Source of the DNA: Pyrus communis
Lineage: Eukaryota; Streptophyta; Magnoliopsida; Rosales; Rosaceae
Assembly (NCBI RefSeq): GCF_963583255.1
Contig: NC_084805.1
Coordinates: forward strand, 11,400,827-11,464,826
Direction of reading: 5' to 3'
Length of the DNA stretch: 64,000 nucleotides
Shown: piece after piece, positions 37,813-49,446 of the stretch
How the letters are laid out: the number at the start of each line of letters is the position of its first letter
Position numbering within the stretch: position 1 is the stretch's first letter
Notes under the pieces: model-generated
Database searches by the model: none
What the model saw: only the letters and a program-made list of their open reading frames with translations
What the model was told of the DNA's origin: nothing
Position numbers and translations under genes: made by a program

Positions 37813-38986
37813 TTAGCCAGATATCACACTTCAACTTCTTAGAATACAATTCATTGTCCATTAAAGTCGGTAAGACTATATGGAGATGCATTTCATGGTC
37901 TTCCCCAGTCTTAGAATAAATAAGGATATCATTAATAGAAAACGATAACGAACTTATCCAAATACGGTTGGTATACTGGATTCATGAGATCCATAAATGC
38001 AGCTGGTGCATTAGTTAAACTAAATGGCATAACTACAAACTGAAAGTGTCCATAACGAGTGCAAAAAGTAGTCTTTGGTACATCCTCTTTTAGTACTCAT
38101 AATTGATGATAGCTAGGTCGTAAATCAATTTTTGAAAAGTACTCGCTTCATATAATTGATCAAACAACTCATCAATTCTTGGCATAAGGTACTTGTTCTT
38201 GATTGTCATATTCTTCTTATCATTAGCAATACCATCAGAGTACTCAGTCAACCCAATAGATTTGGCAACATACTCAGCCACAGTCATATTCCCTTAATAT
38301 AGAGAAATTCTTGAATCTTAGTATGCTTCATTGCATCAAGGAAGTAACCTTTGAGAAAAGGTTGCTCAAAATCATCAAAATTCATATCTTCAACATTATA
38401 CTGAGTGCATACAATACCCACCATAAATTTGCTTCACCTTTGAAGACATGTGAAACAAGGTTAATTTGAAGTTTTGGTGGTACATGAAGAGTTCTCATCT
38501 TCTTCTTAATATGTTACAACAAACTCTTAGCTTTTTCTGCATTAGGCGTTCCCCAAAACATGAGCGACTTATTTTTGATAAAACGATCAAGATAAGACAT
38601 CTCTCAATCATGTGCACGTTCCTCCTTAGTGCGCATATAAGTATTCGTTGATGCTTGAAAGGCCTTAAACATTTCAGCTATTTGTTGTGCATCTTACAGT
38701 ACTCTATTTTCTTTTGGACTAGTCAAAGAACTAGGCATCTTGCCAAAAGAGTAGGAACTAAAATGAGAGAGATTGAATCCACAACTCATTTCAGATTTGA
38801 CTCGACAACTGAGGAAGTGGAAATTTGAACTCAAAGGACAAGGCAAAGCCTTTTAAAATAAGTCAAAGTTAATCCGAAAAATAAATTGATAGGGGAATTG
38901 AAAACTATTTTTAGAACCAAAACAATTTAAAATAAAGAACAACAAAACTCTTTCGAAATGGATCAACCGTTGCTCTGATACAATTT
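37813..38986 (-). pseudogene. Tekay-type RT fused to gag by an internal deletion
   Basis: Reading leftward from 38760: gag segments FWGTPNAEKA and INLVSHVFKGEANLWW, then MTVAEYVAKS at 38287. The same 65-codon frame then passes straight into RT (YLMPRIDELFDQLYEA). The RT continues as [19 protein letters not shown] and [11 protein letters not shown], where the catalytic D-D pair reads N-D. The zinc knuckle, protease and RT start are thus absent. Primer-site remains lie at 38974-38986. Confidence 0.7.
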
Positions 38987-40903
38987 TGTATCACACCCCA
39001 AAAACAAGCACGTCACAGTGTCACGCCATATTAATAACACAATGTCATAGTATTAAAACCCAACACTATGACACTACATTACCAATAAAACGTAAGGCTA
39101 CTTGAGAGGAATAAAATAAAATTTTTATTTTTAAGCAGTACAGAAGCCAAGATCATTTTGGTAAATCAAAGAATAAAAGGGCAACGGGATTTAAATAACA
39201 TTTTTACATCAAAAACGAAGTTCATAACTTCCAACAAAACCAAAGACTTTAGGGTAATTAACATACTAAACCAACTCTTTAATACGATTAGGAAAATACA
39301 CAGCGCTGAGTTTGGCTACAAAAGATCCCTTTAAGATGGTAAAGGAATAAGAAATATGTACAGACCAAAACTTGTGAAAAAAATCAATCAATGACTAAGC
39401 AATTAACAAGTAACAAACAATGATTGTCCTGACTTTAGTCCAGATTATCTATTTGTAGGTGCACCAGTTCTGTAACAAAGTAGGGTTGAACATCACAAAC
39501 ATTCATTGCTCCGCCTCAGGGAATCCACCCTAGCTAGGTTTGAAAACAGTATATGACAATTTATATCTTATAAGGAAAGGATGCAAGACAAAATCTTTTG
39601 CTCAATTTTGAAAATAGATTGTATGCTCACACAATTTTCTTCAAAAATAAAATAGGGATCCCAATAAATCGTTACATGTTTGATGACTTGTCCAATGACC
39701 AACTACTTCTTTAACTTGACCAACTCCAAACGAATAAACTTATGGTAAGGTGCATCAAGAGTGTCCTTTAATGCCATACCTTTAGATATGCAAATACCTC
39801 CCCTGGAAAGGTAGCGGTACTAATCCCTTCGTAGTACCCCCTCCTAAGGTTTAGGGGATTGAAACCCAAGGTGGTCGTCATTCCTCCTTGACTCCCAAGT
39901 CATCAATTTAGTTTGTAGCGTAAAAACAACATGCATAGCATGATATAAAACAAAACCATTTTCCTCATGGTTCTATCACAACTAAATCTATGCAGCCTTC
40001 ACAAAATTCCATACCTAGGGTAAGTGAGGATCCCCCTACCTGGTCTCCAAGCCAAGCAAGCAATATTCCTCACCAACACCTCGGTTAAATGCTAGTGTAG
40101 CGAGTAATTGGAGTCCCTAATCCAACAATTAAAATATGTCCATATATAGTAACTAAACTTTATTCCCCACAACTATATCCAATAGGGACCTTCACTTAAT
40201 CAAAATAATAATTCTGTCATTAAACTTTTTAACATTTCAAATAGGTTTCTGAACTTTTGATAATTGCACTTTAACCCTTGAACTTTTAGTATATTACACA
40301 ATTGCTCCAAAACTAAAATTGTTTTCACAGTTCAATCCCTAGTAAGAAACTAACGGCTTCTAGGTTTGTTTTTCAAGAAATTCAACATATATTTTCAAGC
40401 CAAAACACAATCCATCAATAGTACAACTTATTTCTTCCATATAAAAGTCTTTTAAGGTCCAAATTTGATGTATTTTGAATCAAACATCATATTTCTCTAA
40501 AATCTCATTCATATGAAACTTGTACAAAATCTTAGCAATCTGATCATACGTAAATCTTTACCTTAATGTCTCGAAAATCATTCTTCAATCATCAAATAGG
40601 CTTCAAAGCCCTCAAATCATGTAAGAACAAGCTTGAAATCACATATTTGAGCTTAATTAGTCATAAAACCCAATTGTGCAAGAACAAGCTTGAAATTGAA
40701 GATTTGTTCGAGCTCCAAAAATTAATAAGAAAGATGCCACAAGCTCGTATTCTCATCCACTTTCATTTTTTTCACCTCAAAATAATCGTTAAACTCAAGT
40801 AAAATTATCACCCATTCAAATGAATCATAAATCATAAAATTTGCAAACACTCCACACTTCATAACAACATTTTCTAAGCACTTTAATAATTTCGGGTCTC
40901 ACA
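38987..40903 (-). repeat. 5' LTR of the second Tekay
   Basis: 1917 bp, TGTATCACACCCC to GGGTCTCACA. It is uninterrupted, and so shows the empty sites for the solo LTR and copia insertions in the other LTR. Confidence 0.85.
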
Positions 40904-41342
40904 AGGCAAGAAAATTCAAGTGTTTAGATTGTGTTACCATATATGAACCCTAGTTAGGTGATTTATACCTTGGGGAGAAAGAACCTTTTTAGGATAGAAA
41001 GCTCGTTCTAAGCCGGGAAAATCATAGAGGATATCTAGAAGTAGATATTGCACCCCCTTATGAGTTATGATTACTTACGGCGCACGCCAATTCCTAGATT
41101 GTTGGAACTCTAAGACTTAAAGGATTTGATTGTGTCCATATCCAAATCAGATCACGTGCTTTGCGGAACTAGCATGATCATCCAGCAAAGTTGCTAGGAC
41201 TCCACCTATTGCCTTGGAACAGGATAACGGTGGCACCGCTGCTTTGTTTGATACAGCTTTGCCCAAAGCTGGTGAGTCCATGACCAAACTTCTAAGGTAA
41301 TTGCATTCATATCAGCCTTACTCCAGTCCTAGAAAATCATGG
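40904..41342 (+). repeat. LTR-like direct repeat, right copy, second segment
   Basis: Continues the repeat broken at 25443 and aligns with about 18888-19235 (AAGTGTTTAG, GGATATCTAGAAGTAGATATTG). Similarity ends at AAAATCATGGTCCCA. From there the sequence is coding gag, while the left copy goes elsewhere, so a deletion joint lies near 41342. Confidence 0.55.
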
Positions 41343-42570
41343 TCCCACAGGTACCACCCTGCAAGGCGAACCGCAAGACTGGTTCTACACCCTGTTGCCA
41401 TGGCCCATTTGGAGTTTCAAATAAATATATTTGGTTTTCACTACGGAATATTCGTCTTACTGCTCGATCAAGAAGAAGTCTAACCACTTGTTTTATATCA
41501 AGAAGGATCCGGAGGAAACCTTTCGTAAATACGTGAAGAGGTTCAATGTGGAAAAGGTCAAGATTATTGGTTTTGACGACACGATAGCCAGTGCAGCCTA
41601 CAGAAATGGGCTCCTAGTTAGACCACCCACTGTTTAGAGAATTGATCATGGGAGAGGACTTAACCATGGTAGACTCATTTTCTTTGACAGAGAAGTATGC
41701 ACTCTGGGACGAAGCCCGACAAGCCCACAAAGCACTCGAGTAGACTTAGAAGAAGCCGAAAGTAGCCAGAAAATGGTGGATGAAAAGAATTCCAGCAACA
41801 AGTGCAAGCTAGGATCCAAATATAGGGACTGCTCCCTTACAAAAAGGGGTCTGACGCCCAAGACTTATACGAAGTTCTCAATCCTAATCAACCAGATCCT
41901 CTACGACTTAAAAAATGAACCAGGGTTCAAGCTACCACCATTGTCTAAAGAAGACACTTCCAAACTAGATTAATCAAAATATTGTGCATTCCACTGAGCT
42001 TCAGATCACACAATGGAGAATTGCTTCAAATAGAAGGATTACACGAGAAGCTCGTGAAAGAGGGAAACTGTGATAGTACTTAGACAAGACAACTACGCAG
42101 CCCAAGCAAGACACTGAAGAAATGTGAAGCCACTAAAAAGGTTAACTAAATCTATGGGGGTCATCAATAATTTTGAGCACCTGGAGTTTGAGCATTTTGA
42201 CTAGAGATCTTTACCACATTTAACGATTACACCTCAACTATCATCGACACTATCGTACTCGACATAAGCACTCATTCAATTGTCTCTTTGTAGACCTTCC
42301 TGGTCATTAGCGACCCAACTTCCCATAACGGGATCCTGGGCCAACCCTAGCTAGTGAAGAATTGAGCAGTGATTTCAATCAAATATCAAAAGAACATGAT
42401 TTTGCATCCTAGGATGAGGAGTCAAAGAGTTCAAGTCAAACCAAGGCACATCCCAATGATGCACTGTACAAGTTCTAAAACAGTAAAATAAGAAGTCATT
42501 TACCCTAGTTAGAGCAGTTGAGGTGCAGAAAAATGACCCAACTACCTAATAGCAATTACAACAGATAGAC
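41343..42570 (+). pseudogene. Tat-type gag and protease remnant
   Basis: Plus-strand segments read LQGEPQDWFYTL, then HLFYIKKDPEETFRKYVKRF and DDTIASAAYRNGLL, then NQILYDLKNEPGFKLPPL and KYCAFH, with a degenerate knuckle HTMENCFK. This is the typical order of Tat-lineage gag. Near 42310-42370 SHNGILGQPWLVKN resembles the end of the Tat protease domain. Stops occur after LLVRPPTV, DTSKLD and several later points. No RT follows in the window, so the element is truncated near 42600. Confidence 0.65.
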
Positions 42571-42679
42571 AAAAATGACATACCCCCGACCCCAATAACA
42601 GAAGTTACAAGGCCGAGATGTGCTAGCCATCACCAAATTGATTAAATGGCCCCATCGGAGAATAGCATCACAAGCCAAC

Positions 42680-44640
42680 TAAATAACATAAGTCATAGTA
42701 AGATATTTATTATGTGCAAGAATTTGAACCAAAACGTTCATTAATAATAAATCCAAAGCTACTACAAAGTTCACTTATCAACCTCCCGACATAGGGACAC
42801 AAAACCTTAGGATTTAATCATGTTATTATAACATCAAAACAAAGCAGCTAGAAGTTTCACGCAACAGTAACCACATAAAAGTGTAGTATTGTGCATAATC
42901 AAAAGTGCGGTCATGCAATTATTACAATAAAGATAAAATTGCAGTAAAAGAACAATCACCCTAAGTCCAGAAGATGAAAGCCTCACTGCCAAGCCCACTC
43001 ATCACCACCAGTATTCTCCTTATTCTCGTTACGTCCAAAAGGGGTCGGCAAAACAAAACGTGAATAGACCAGCTTTATCTCGTCAAAATCATTCGAATAT
43101 AATAACCCCCATTTTGAAATCGCATATATAGTAAAAACTACATACATGATAGTACTTTAATAATAGTAGTCAAGATCAACTCAATCTTGCTCGTCATATC
43201 AAGGAAAGTAAATCATTCACAAATAATGTAATGTATAGTAAGCAGGTGAAATGGCATCTACCTGATTAATATCTACCATCTACTAGCAAATTCTAGCCTC
43301 TATTGGAATAGAAAATGTGACTGCAATAAATCTTACGACCGTAGCTAGCTATCTGATATGTATGATAACCATGTGGTGAAAATAAATCACCAATGGTCCC
43401 AAGATATCTTCTAAGTTAAGATAAGCTATAAGCCTCGTCAAAGACTAACAGTAATCATATGCATCAAGTTAAACATATATATCGTAAAAACATTTAAGTT
43501 TTCGAAGGGGTCCACTCACATGTAAGCAAAGCATCCCTCGTCAATAAGCTTCTTGCTTATACTCACTTTATCCTAAATAACACCTATGATTATAATATAA
43601 AGCTTAAGCATTAATTTACACTTTATGGAAAATTATCCAAAACTACCATTTAGGCAATGAATTTGCACAAACGGAGGATGTCACTCGATTCAGAACACAA
43701 AAAAACCTATAGATAGGTTATGGGTCCTGTATGCACCGTCGGCGTTATGGTGCCACTCGCCACTGTGTTGTGTCGTCACCAGCAAACGCATAGCAGTACT
43801 CGCCGTAGTGGTTTGGCAAGTATGGGTCACGCTCATCGTCGCTAGTGCCACATGCCGGTGCGGTAAGGGTTTAAGCAAGTTAACAGAATATACCCTCTCC
43901 TTTAGTAGATTCCATTAAGTCTAAAGGAATCTTAGCTCTTACCATTAAAGGTAAAGGTGACCGTCGTCAATTGGTGGATCTTTGCTAGAAACTACAAAGA
44001 AAACCCAAAACACGATCAGGCTCTCCTAAGCTCGATTTCAACGATTTTATAGCCAAAACTAGTAGAGTTATGTCCCGAAAATGACCAAAAGCATACCTAA
44101 AACCTTTTTAGGACAATGAAAGGGGTTTAGGCAAAGGGCATGCATAGTTCGCAAGATTCTGGAAACGATAGGCAGAGGGCATGCATGTTAGTTCCTAGTA
44201 ATTTTCAACCAAAAACTCACATGCAAGAAGGTAATTAGTTACCTAAGACTGTTTTTAGAGGAGTTCGTGCACTATTTTTAGAGGAGTTCGTGCACCACCA
44301 GTTACAAACTTATTGGAGTTTGCTCAAAGAAGGCCACCAAAAACTGGAGAAATGCACAGAATAATGCAGGGGTTAAATCCTTTGTTTTCGAATTAAAAAT
44401 TACCGTAAGTTTTGTCCCAAGGAAAAATAAAACACATCTACAAAAGGATTAGGACAAAATCACACCTGGGTTTCAGCTTTGGAAACTTGAAACTCTCGGA
44501 GCTCTCGAGTTAGGAAATTTCCCCATCCCAGAACACACATGCAACGGCCTTACTGACTCATCAGGGTATGGCGATGCATGAATTAAAGGTTGGGAGTGGG
44601 GATTGATGATGGAGAATGGTTAAGGTGGTGGTGGTGTCTC
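42680..44640 (-). mobile_element. Truncated Tekay-type LTR remnant
   Basis: It shares with 44700-46010 a fixed order of short motifs (CAAAACAAAAC near GTAGACCA, CCCCCATTTTGAAA, AAGGGGTCCACT). It also shares texture with the chromovirus LTRs elsewhere in the window. No clear termini or target duplication were found. A 26-bp tandem duplication (TTTTTAGAGGAGTTCGTGCAC) lies at about 44252-44297. Small ORFs here are chance frames. Confidence 0.4.
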
Positions 44641-44699
44641 TCGGCGTTAGATAGAAAAAGGCTTTAGCATAAATGGTCCCTGAATGACACGCCTTGATA

Positions 44700-46010
44700 T
44701 TGGTGTCCGAAGAACAACAGAGTGACCACGTGCCGGCTGACACCCGAGGGTGATGCAAGCCCTTTCATTAATGCATATGCCGACAACATATAAAACATGT
44801 ATATAATTTTTGCGTATAGCCACGCAATGTAATATCAAAATACAAATCTTAATAAAATAATAGTAATAAGGTACAGGTCACTAAACCAAAGGAGAATATT
44901 CAACTGCCAACATGTAAAAAGTGATAATGCATAAACATGTTCAAAGCATATTACTAATTCGAAATACAAGTGGAAGGAATATTAGAAAGTGTGATTATAA
45001 GAGGTGTCCTACGTAGAGAAGAGGACACAAATTCTCTGATATGGGAATGCTCGTAGCTCGGATCGTATGCCTCGTTCCTAGGTCTTGAAGGGACTGCAAA
45101 ACAAAACATTAGTAGACCAAGTGTATATATAAGTAATAATAAATCAAATACTCATCAAAAGTACTACCCCCAGTTTTAGAAAACTCATATAGCATAATGT
45201 GTAATAGGTTTTCCAAAAAAACTAGCATGCCATAAAAACCTTCATAAAACATATATCATATATAGTGTCCTTAGTAGTGATATCATAATCGCTCGAAGGC
45301 ACATCCATCGCCCGCCCGAAGGCACATATATCATCCTCCCGAAGGCATATTGTATGAATCTCTTGCAAGTAAGCATAGAAAATCATGAACATAATCTTTC
45401 CAAAATATATACCATCGGAGCTCAATAGCTCAAACATCATATCATAAATTAATGTTCATAAATATCTCAGTAAGCGTAAATTTGATAATGCATGATATTC
45501 CATAAAGTGTAAATCCAATAACTCATAAACGTTTCATAAAATGTAGTCATAAAATTATGCTTTTCGTGTATGCATTTCTAGTAATAAAAACATGCATTTT
45601 GAAAGGGGTCCACTTACAAATACTCTGTCGTTGAAGAGCCGTTCAAACTAGAGAGGATGAGGTTGCCACTAACAAACGCACCTAAGTATATAAAAGGACC
45701 AATTATTTAAACTCTACTACATGATCGAATTTGGGAAAATGGAGCACGGATTTGGAATCAAGACGTTGAAATTAGTCTAGGAGGGGTCCCGGCCGAAACC
45801 CAAAAAAAGTCAACGTTGACAAGTCAACGGTCAATGATCAACGTTGACCGAGAAGTAAATAGATGACTCAGACGACCCGACCCGAGTCGTCGGAGCTAAG
45901 CCGAGCCGACCCAAGCCGCCGGAGCTCATACCGGAAACTGGAATTTTGGCCGAAACTTTGGGCAAGTTTCAAAGCTTCGTAACTTTGTCGTTTCTTAACC
46001 ATTTTAAAGT
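44700..46010 (-). mobile_element. Second truncated Tekay-type LTR remnant
   Basis: The left end (GCCGGCTGACACCCGAGGG) corresponds to the reverse complement of the solo LTR end at about 51575-51600. The right part contains GTTTCAAAGCTTCGTAACTTT, which matches 12828-12848 and 17146 in the nested Tekay LTRs. A cluster of CAACGTTGAC palindromes lies at 45808-45850. It stops without a terminus near TTAACCATTTT, so the 5' part of the LTR is missing. Confidence 0.5.
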
Positions 46011-46413
46011 TCAATATTATTTCTAAAAATTGTTTTATATGAACACACATAAGACATACAAATACATATTTAGTGACATAGATCAAAATAAAGTTGAGAT
46101 TCTACCATAAAATGAATTGAAAATTTAAATAGAAAACCATATTACTTATAAGCACATATAAGGACTAAGGTCCCTCATCTCATTAGTGTAGAATTCATTT
46201 TCAACATGCTCTCTCATGTGTGGAGAATTTTCAAACCAAACACATGAACAACACAAGTGAGGTGACATGGAGCACGTGTGGCCATTAGGTTTCATACGTA
46301 AGGCAACCTACTCTGACACCATTAAAATGTTGGGGTCTCCAATTGATAATATAGGGGTTAGCCAACTTATGTATATGCCCATGCAATGTCTTTCCTCCCA
46401 TAATGTGAGATTC
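46011..46413. other. AT-rich spacer, nothing recognised
   Basis: No coding or repeat structure was seen. It includes the left flank of the short LTR element; GATTC is the 5-mer next to that element. Confidence 0.4.
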
Positions 46414-47979
46414 TGATGCAGCCCAAGGACTAAGGGCTTTATTAAATAAAATTACTAGTAGCTGGGATTTAAGTTTTATAATATAATACATTCATTTTAG
46501 AGTTATAATGCATGTATCTAGCTTTAAATTTGTGGCTTATAGAATTCATAGGTTAATGACATTTTATAAAATCAATTAGTTTTCTAGGAGTTATGTTGTA
46601 AGCCTTTATTATTTTTATTTTTTTGTCTTTTCATATTTTTCACTTTAAGTTATAAGCCTATAAATACTTGTATTTGTCAAGAAAAGGGGGAGAAGCTGTT
46701 TGAATTATCATATTGATATTTGAGTTGTAAACTCATTTTTATGTGCTTTTCTCTTGTGTAAGAGTCTGCTGCTTTGTTCTTTCTAGTGTTTATGTTGTAG
46801 GCTGGTACTAAAACCAAAGTTTATAGGGTTTTCAGGCCTCTCCTCACACTAGGAGATAGTGGACCCTACCTATCAATTTATTTCGTTTCTATCCACAGCG
46901 CCCTGCATTAGTTGGTATCAGAGCGTCAACTCGATCCAAGTGTGACGCTATATTCAGCATGTCGCAGATGCCATTAGATGAAGATCTTAATCTGGACCTT
47001 CCTCCAATATTTGATCATTGCTTGGATAGTTCATGTCCAATATGTTGTGAAAATAATTCAGGTGATTGATCTTCCTCCTTAGTTTGATCGTTCTCCATAT
47101 GGCACTTATCACGTTTGTTGTCAAAGTTCTTGTGTGGTTCAACAAAATGTTGATATGGAATTTTGTCTAATTATTAAAAATGCTAATTACAAAGAATTTG
47201 TAAAGTTAGAGTTTCATGATTTAATGAGTTCATTGGAAACTTCTGGATATGTTGATCTAATTGGGGTTGATGTCTTCTACTTCAGAATTTCCAAAGTTTT
47301 GGTTGACATTATAAATCAAATGAAAGAGAATGTCAAGGTTGCGAGGTATGCTATTAAGGGTGCTTTTCACACTTCAATAGTCAATAGTAAATGCTCCAAA
47401 TATCTATTTGTTTGGACCAGTAGAGTTCAATTTTATCGCTCCAAATCAGATGGTGATCCGAATTCGGGGACGAATTCTCTCCAAACGAGAATGATGCAGG
47501 CCAAGGACTAAAGGCTTTATTGCATAAAATTACTAGCAGCCGGGATTTAAGTTTTATAATATAATACATACATTTTTAGAGTTATAATGCATGTATCTAG
47601 CTTTAAATTTGTGGCTTATGGAATTCCTAGGTTAATGACATTTTATGAAATCAATTAGTTTTTTAGGAGTTATATTGTAAGCCTTTATTTTTAATGTCTT
47701 TTCATATTTTTCACTTAAAGTTGTAAGCCTATAAATACTTGTATTTGTCAAGAAAAGGGGGCGAAGCTGTTTGAATTATCATATTGATATTTGAGTTGTA
47801 AACTCGTTTTTATGTGCCTTTCTCTTATGTAAGAGTTGCTGCTTTGTTCTTCTAGTTGTCTACGTTGTAGGCTAGTACTAGAAACGGGACTTTGGGGTTT
47901 TCAGGTCTCTCCTCGCACTAAGAGATAATGGACCCTATCTACTAGTTTTTTTTTTTTCTGTCCACTGCACCCTGCATCA
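46414..47979 (+). mobile_element. Short non-autonomous LTR element, 1.57 kb
   Basis: The LTRs at 46414-46910 (497 bp) and 47492-47979 (488 bp) begin TGATGCAG and end TGCATTA or TGCATCA. A primer site TTGGTATCAGAGC starts at 46912, and a purine-rich tract CTCCAAACGAGAA lies just before 47492. The interior is only about 580 bp with no pol. The flanking 5-mers GATTC and GTTCC agree at three of five positions, so the target duplication is doubtful. It is slightly large for a TRIM and small for a LARD. Confidence 0.8.
47134..47511 (+). CDS. Small ORF inside the short LTR element, unknown product
   Basis: 125 codons starting MVQQNVDMEFCLIIKNANY, the last few codons reading into the 3' LTR. I recognise no domain. 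It has a central hydrophobic/aromatic segment (YVDLIGVDVFYFRISKVLVD) and no zinc knuckle. A separate short frame from ATG 46959 (MSQMPLDEDLNLDLPPIFDH, then CPICC) ends at a stop near 47070. The two may be pieces of one older gag-like or captured protein. Expression is unproven. Confidence 0.3.
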   Translation: MVQQNVDMEFCLIIKNANYKEFVKLEFHDLMSSLETSGYVDLIGVDVFYFRISKVLVDIINQMKENVKVARYAIKGAFHTSIVNSKCSKYLFVWTSRVQFYRSKSDGDPNSGTNSLQTRMMQAKD

Positions 47980-48050
47980 GTTCCACTATCTCCTAGTGCT
48001 GGAGAAGCCTGATAACCCTATAAACTTTGGTTCTATCCGCTGCGCCTTGC
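47980..48050 (-). repeat. Inverted fragment of the adjacent LTR end
   Basis: GTTCCACTATCTCCTAGTG onward is the reverse complement of the LTR 3' part (compare 46803-46865: CCAAAGTTTATAGGG and CACTAGGAGATAGTGGA). It abuts the 3' LTR head to head and so forms a local inverted repeat. Confidence 0.7.
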
Positions 48051-48727
48051 ATAAAATTCATTCTTAACAAGATCTAGATAAATAGTATACAATTACAACT
48101 ATACATGTTGAGTAACCCTAGCATTCGTCGTATGACAAATCTCAAGCATAATGAGGTGATAATCATCCAAATCTGAGTAACTCTAGCATTTGTCGTACGA
48201 CAAATGAGATAATCATCCAAACACGACGAACCCTAGCATTCTTGTTAGTTGGGGATAACTCTCCAAGAGAGAAATGCAAAGGAGACTCTCTCAAAAGTGA
48301 GACTCTCTATGAATGCTCCATCAACATGTTGGCACAATTCCCGTGCCAACATTATAAAACATTGTGCCAAAAAGATAAGGTGGCGGAAAGTCCACAGAAA
48401 GTCCTACTTTGAAAGAATCTTCTTAGCGTTTCTCAAACACAAGACAGGAAGTAGTGTTTTGAAAAGTCGTGTATTTTGTTTCTGTTACAATGTCAAATTC
48501 TGCAAAGCGTAGTAATTCATCCACGTGGCATTTTGTAGCTAGCTACTGTGTGCACATAGAAAGTGTTATAGAAAATCAATCGCATTCATGAACCTGAACC
48601 ATAAGTACAACCTGAATATAAATAAAATTTTAGGCGATGAAAGGTGATGAGTTCGAAAAGTCAATAATGCAGGAAATAATTTGTGCTAGCACAATAGTGT
48701 TGACAAATTCAAGTCCGAATTATCGCT
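48051..48727. repeat. Spacer with a degenerate three-copy tandem repeat
   Basis: The phrase ACCCTAGCATTCGTCGTATG followed by GATAATCATCCAAA recurs near 48114, 48178 and 48229 with changes. GAGACTCTCT is repeated near 48280 and 48300. The 87-codon frame at 48249 shows nothing recognisable. Confidence 0.5.
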
Positions 48728-48916
48728 GGATCCTCTTTGTGAGGATCTTGAGGATCCATAAATCATATTTGTTCATCGTACATTGTGCGATCAAAAATTA
48801 TTTTAAATATTTTTATTTAAAAATAAACATAAACAGTACTTGACAAAAACTGATCACACGATGTATGATGAACGAACACGATTCATGGATCCCCAGAATC
48901 CTCACCAAAAGGATCT
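48728..48916. mobile_element. MITE with GGATCC-type terminal inverted repeats
   Basis: The left end GGATCCTCTTTGTGAGGATC and the right end GAATCCTCACCAAAAGGATC are imperfect inverted repeats continued inward (GGATCCATAAATCA versus CGATTCATGGATCC, TGTTCATCGTACA versus TGTATGATGAACG). The interior is AT-rich and without an ORF. I found no clear target duplication. The superfamily is undecided. Confidence 0.65.
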
Positions 48917-49441
48917 AGAGATGATCCTATTGGGACAAATTCTAACCGTTGATGTACTGCAAGCCTAACATCCATCAATTATTAGAAGAGAGAGACTTGG
49001 CTGCTCAAAATTGAGGAGAAATTTTCTATTCACATAATTTTATTAAGTGTGATTTATAATATGAACAATTTTAAATATAAATATAAAATTTTGTGAATCA
49101 GTCATGTAGTGAACTGAGGACCCAAGTTAATTCATTTATAGAATTCGCCCACCCGTTACACTGGCAGAGCCAAGTACAAGGCTCCCTTAGGTTATAGCAT
49201 ACGTAGAGTTTTGACTCTTAAGCTTAATAATGTTAATTTTTTAGGCTATTTTGTAATTTTAAATTGTCATATTCCACTTAACAAATAAAAATTGTATCTT
49301 AAAGTTGCTTTTATAAAAAAATCAGAGCTAATAAATGTTAAATAAGCGCATCACTTTAACCAATATTATAATTTAATAGTAATATACTAAGAGACCATAC
49401 AACAAATGGTTCCCTATTTTATTCTTGAAAGTTTGGAAGAC
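48917..49441. other. AT-rich spacer, nothing recognised
   Basis: No ORF, LTR terminus or RNA gene was seen. TGAAG at 49442-49446 is the left target duplication of the next element. Confidence 0.5.
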
Positions 49442-49446
49442 TGAAG

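Larger units (their letters stand above)
25444..40903 (-). mobile_element. Second Tekay-type chromovirus carrying three nested insertions
   Basis: The ends are TGTCACATCCC on the left and GGGTCTCACA on the right. The flanks GGGAA and AGGCA are both one step from GGGCA, the sequence at the matching place in the uninterrupted repeat (about 18887). Its left LTR is 266 + 402 + 1278 bp once the nested elements are removed, close to the 1917-bp right LTR. Gag, RT, integrase and a chromodomain read on the minus strand. A primer-binding site (TATCAGAGCAA on the minus strand, just left of 38987) and a polypurine tract (AAGGAGGGTGGAA at 33672) fix the orientation. Confidence 0.85.

Noticed and set aside
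48110..48240. Possible CRISPR-like or clustered repeat
   Set aside because: Only three degenerate copies with unequal spacing in plant DNA; an ordinary short tandem repeat.
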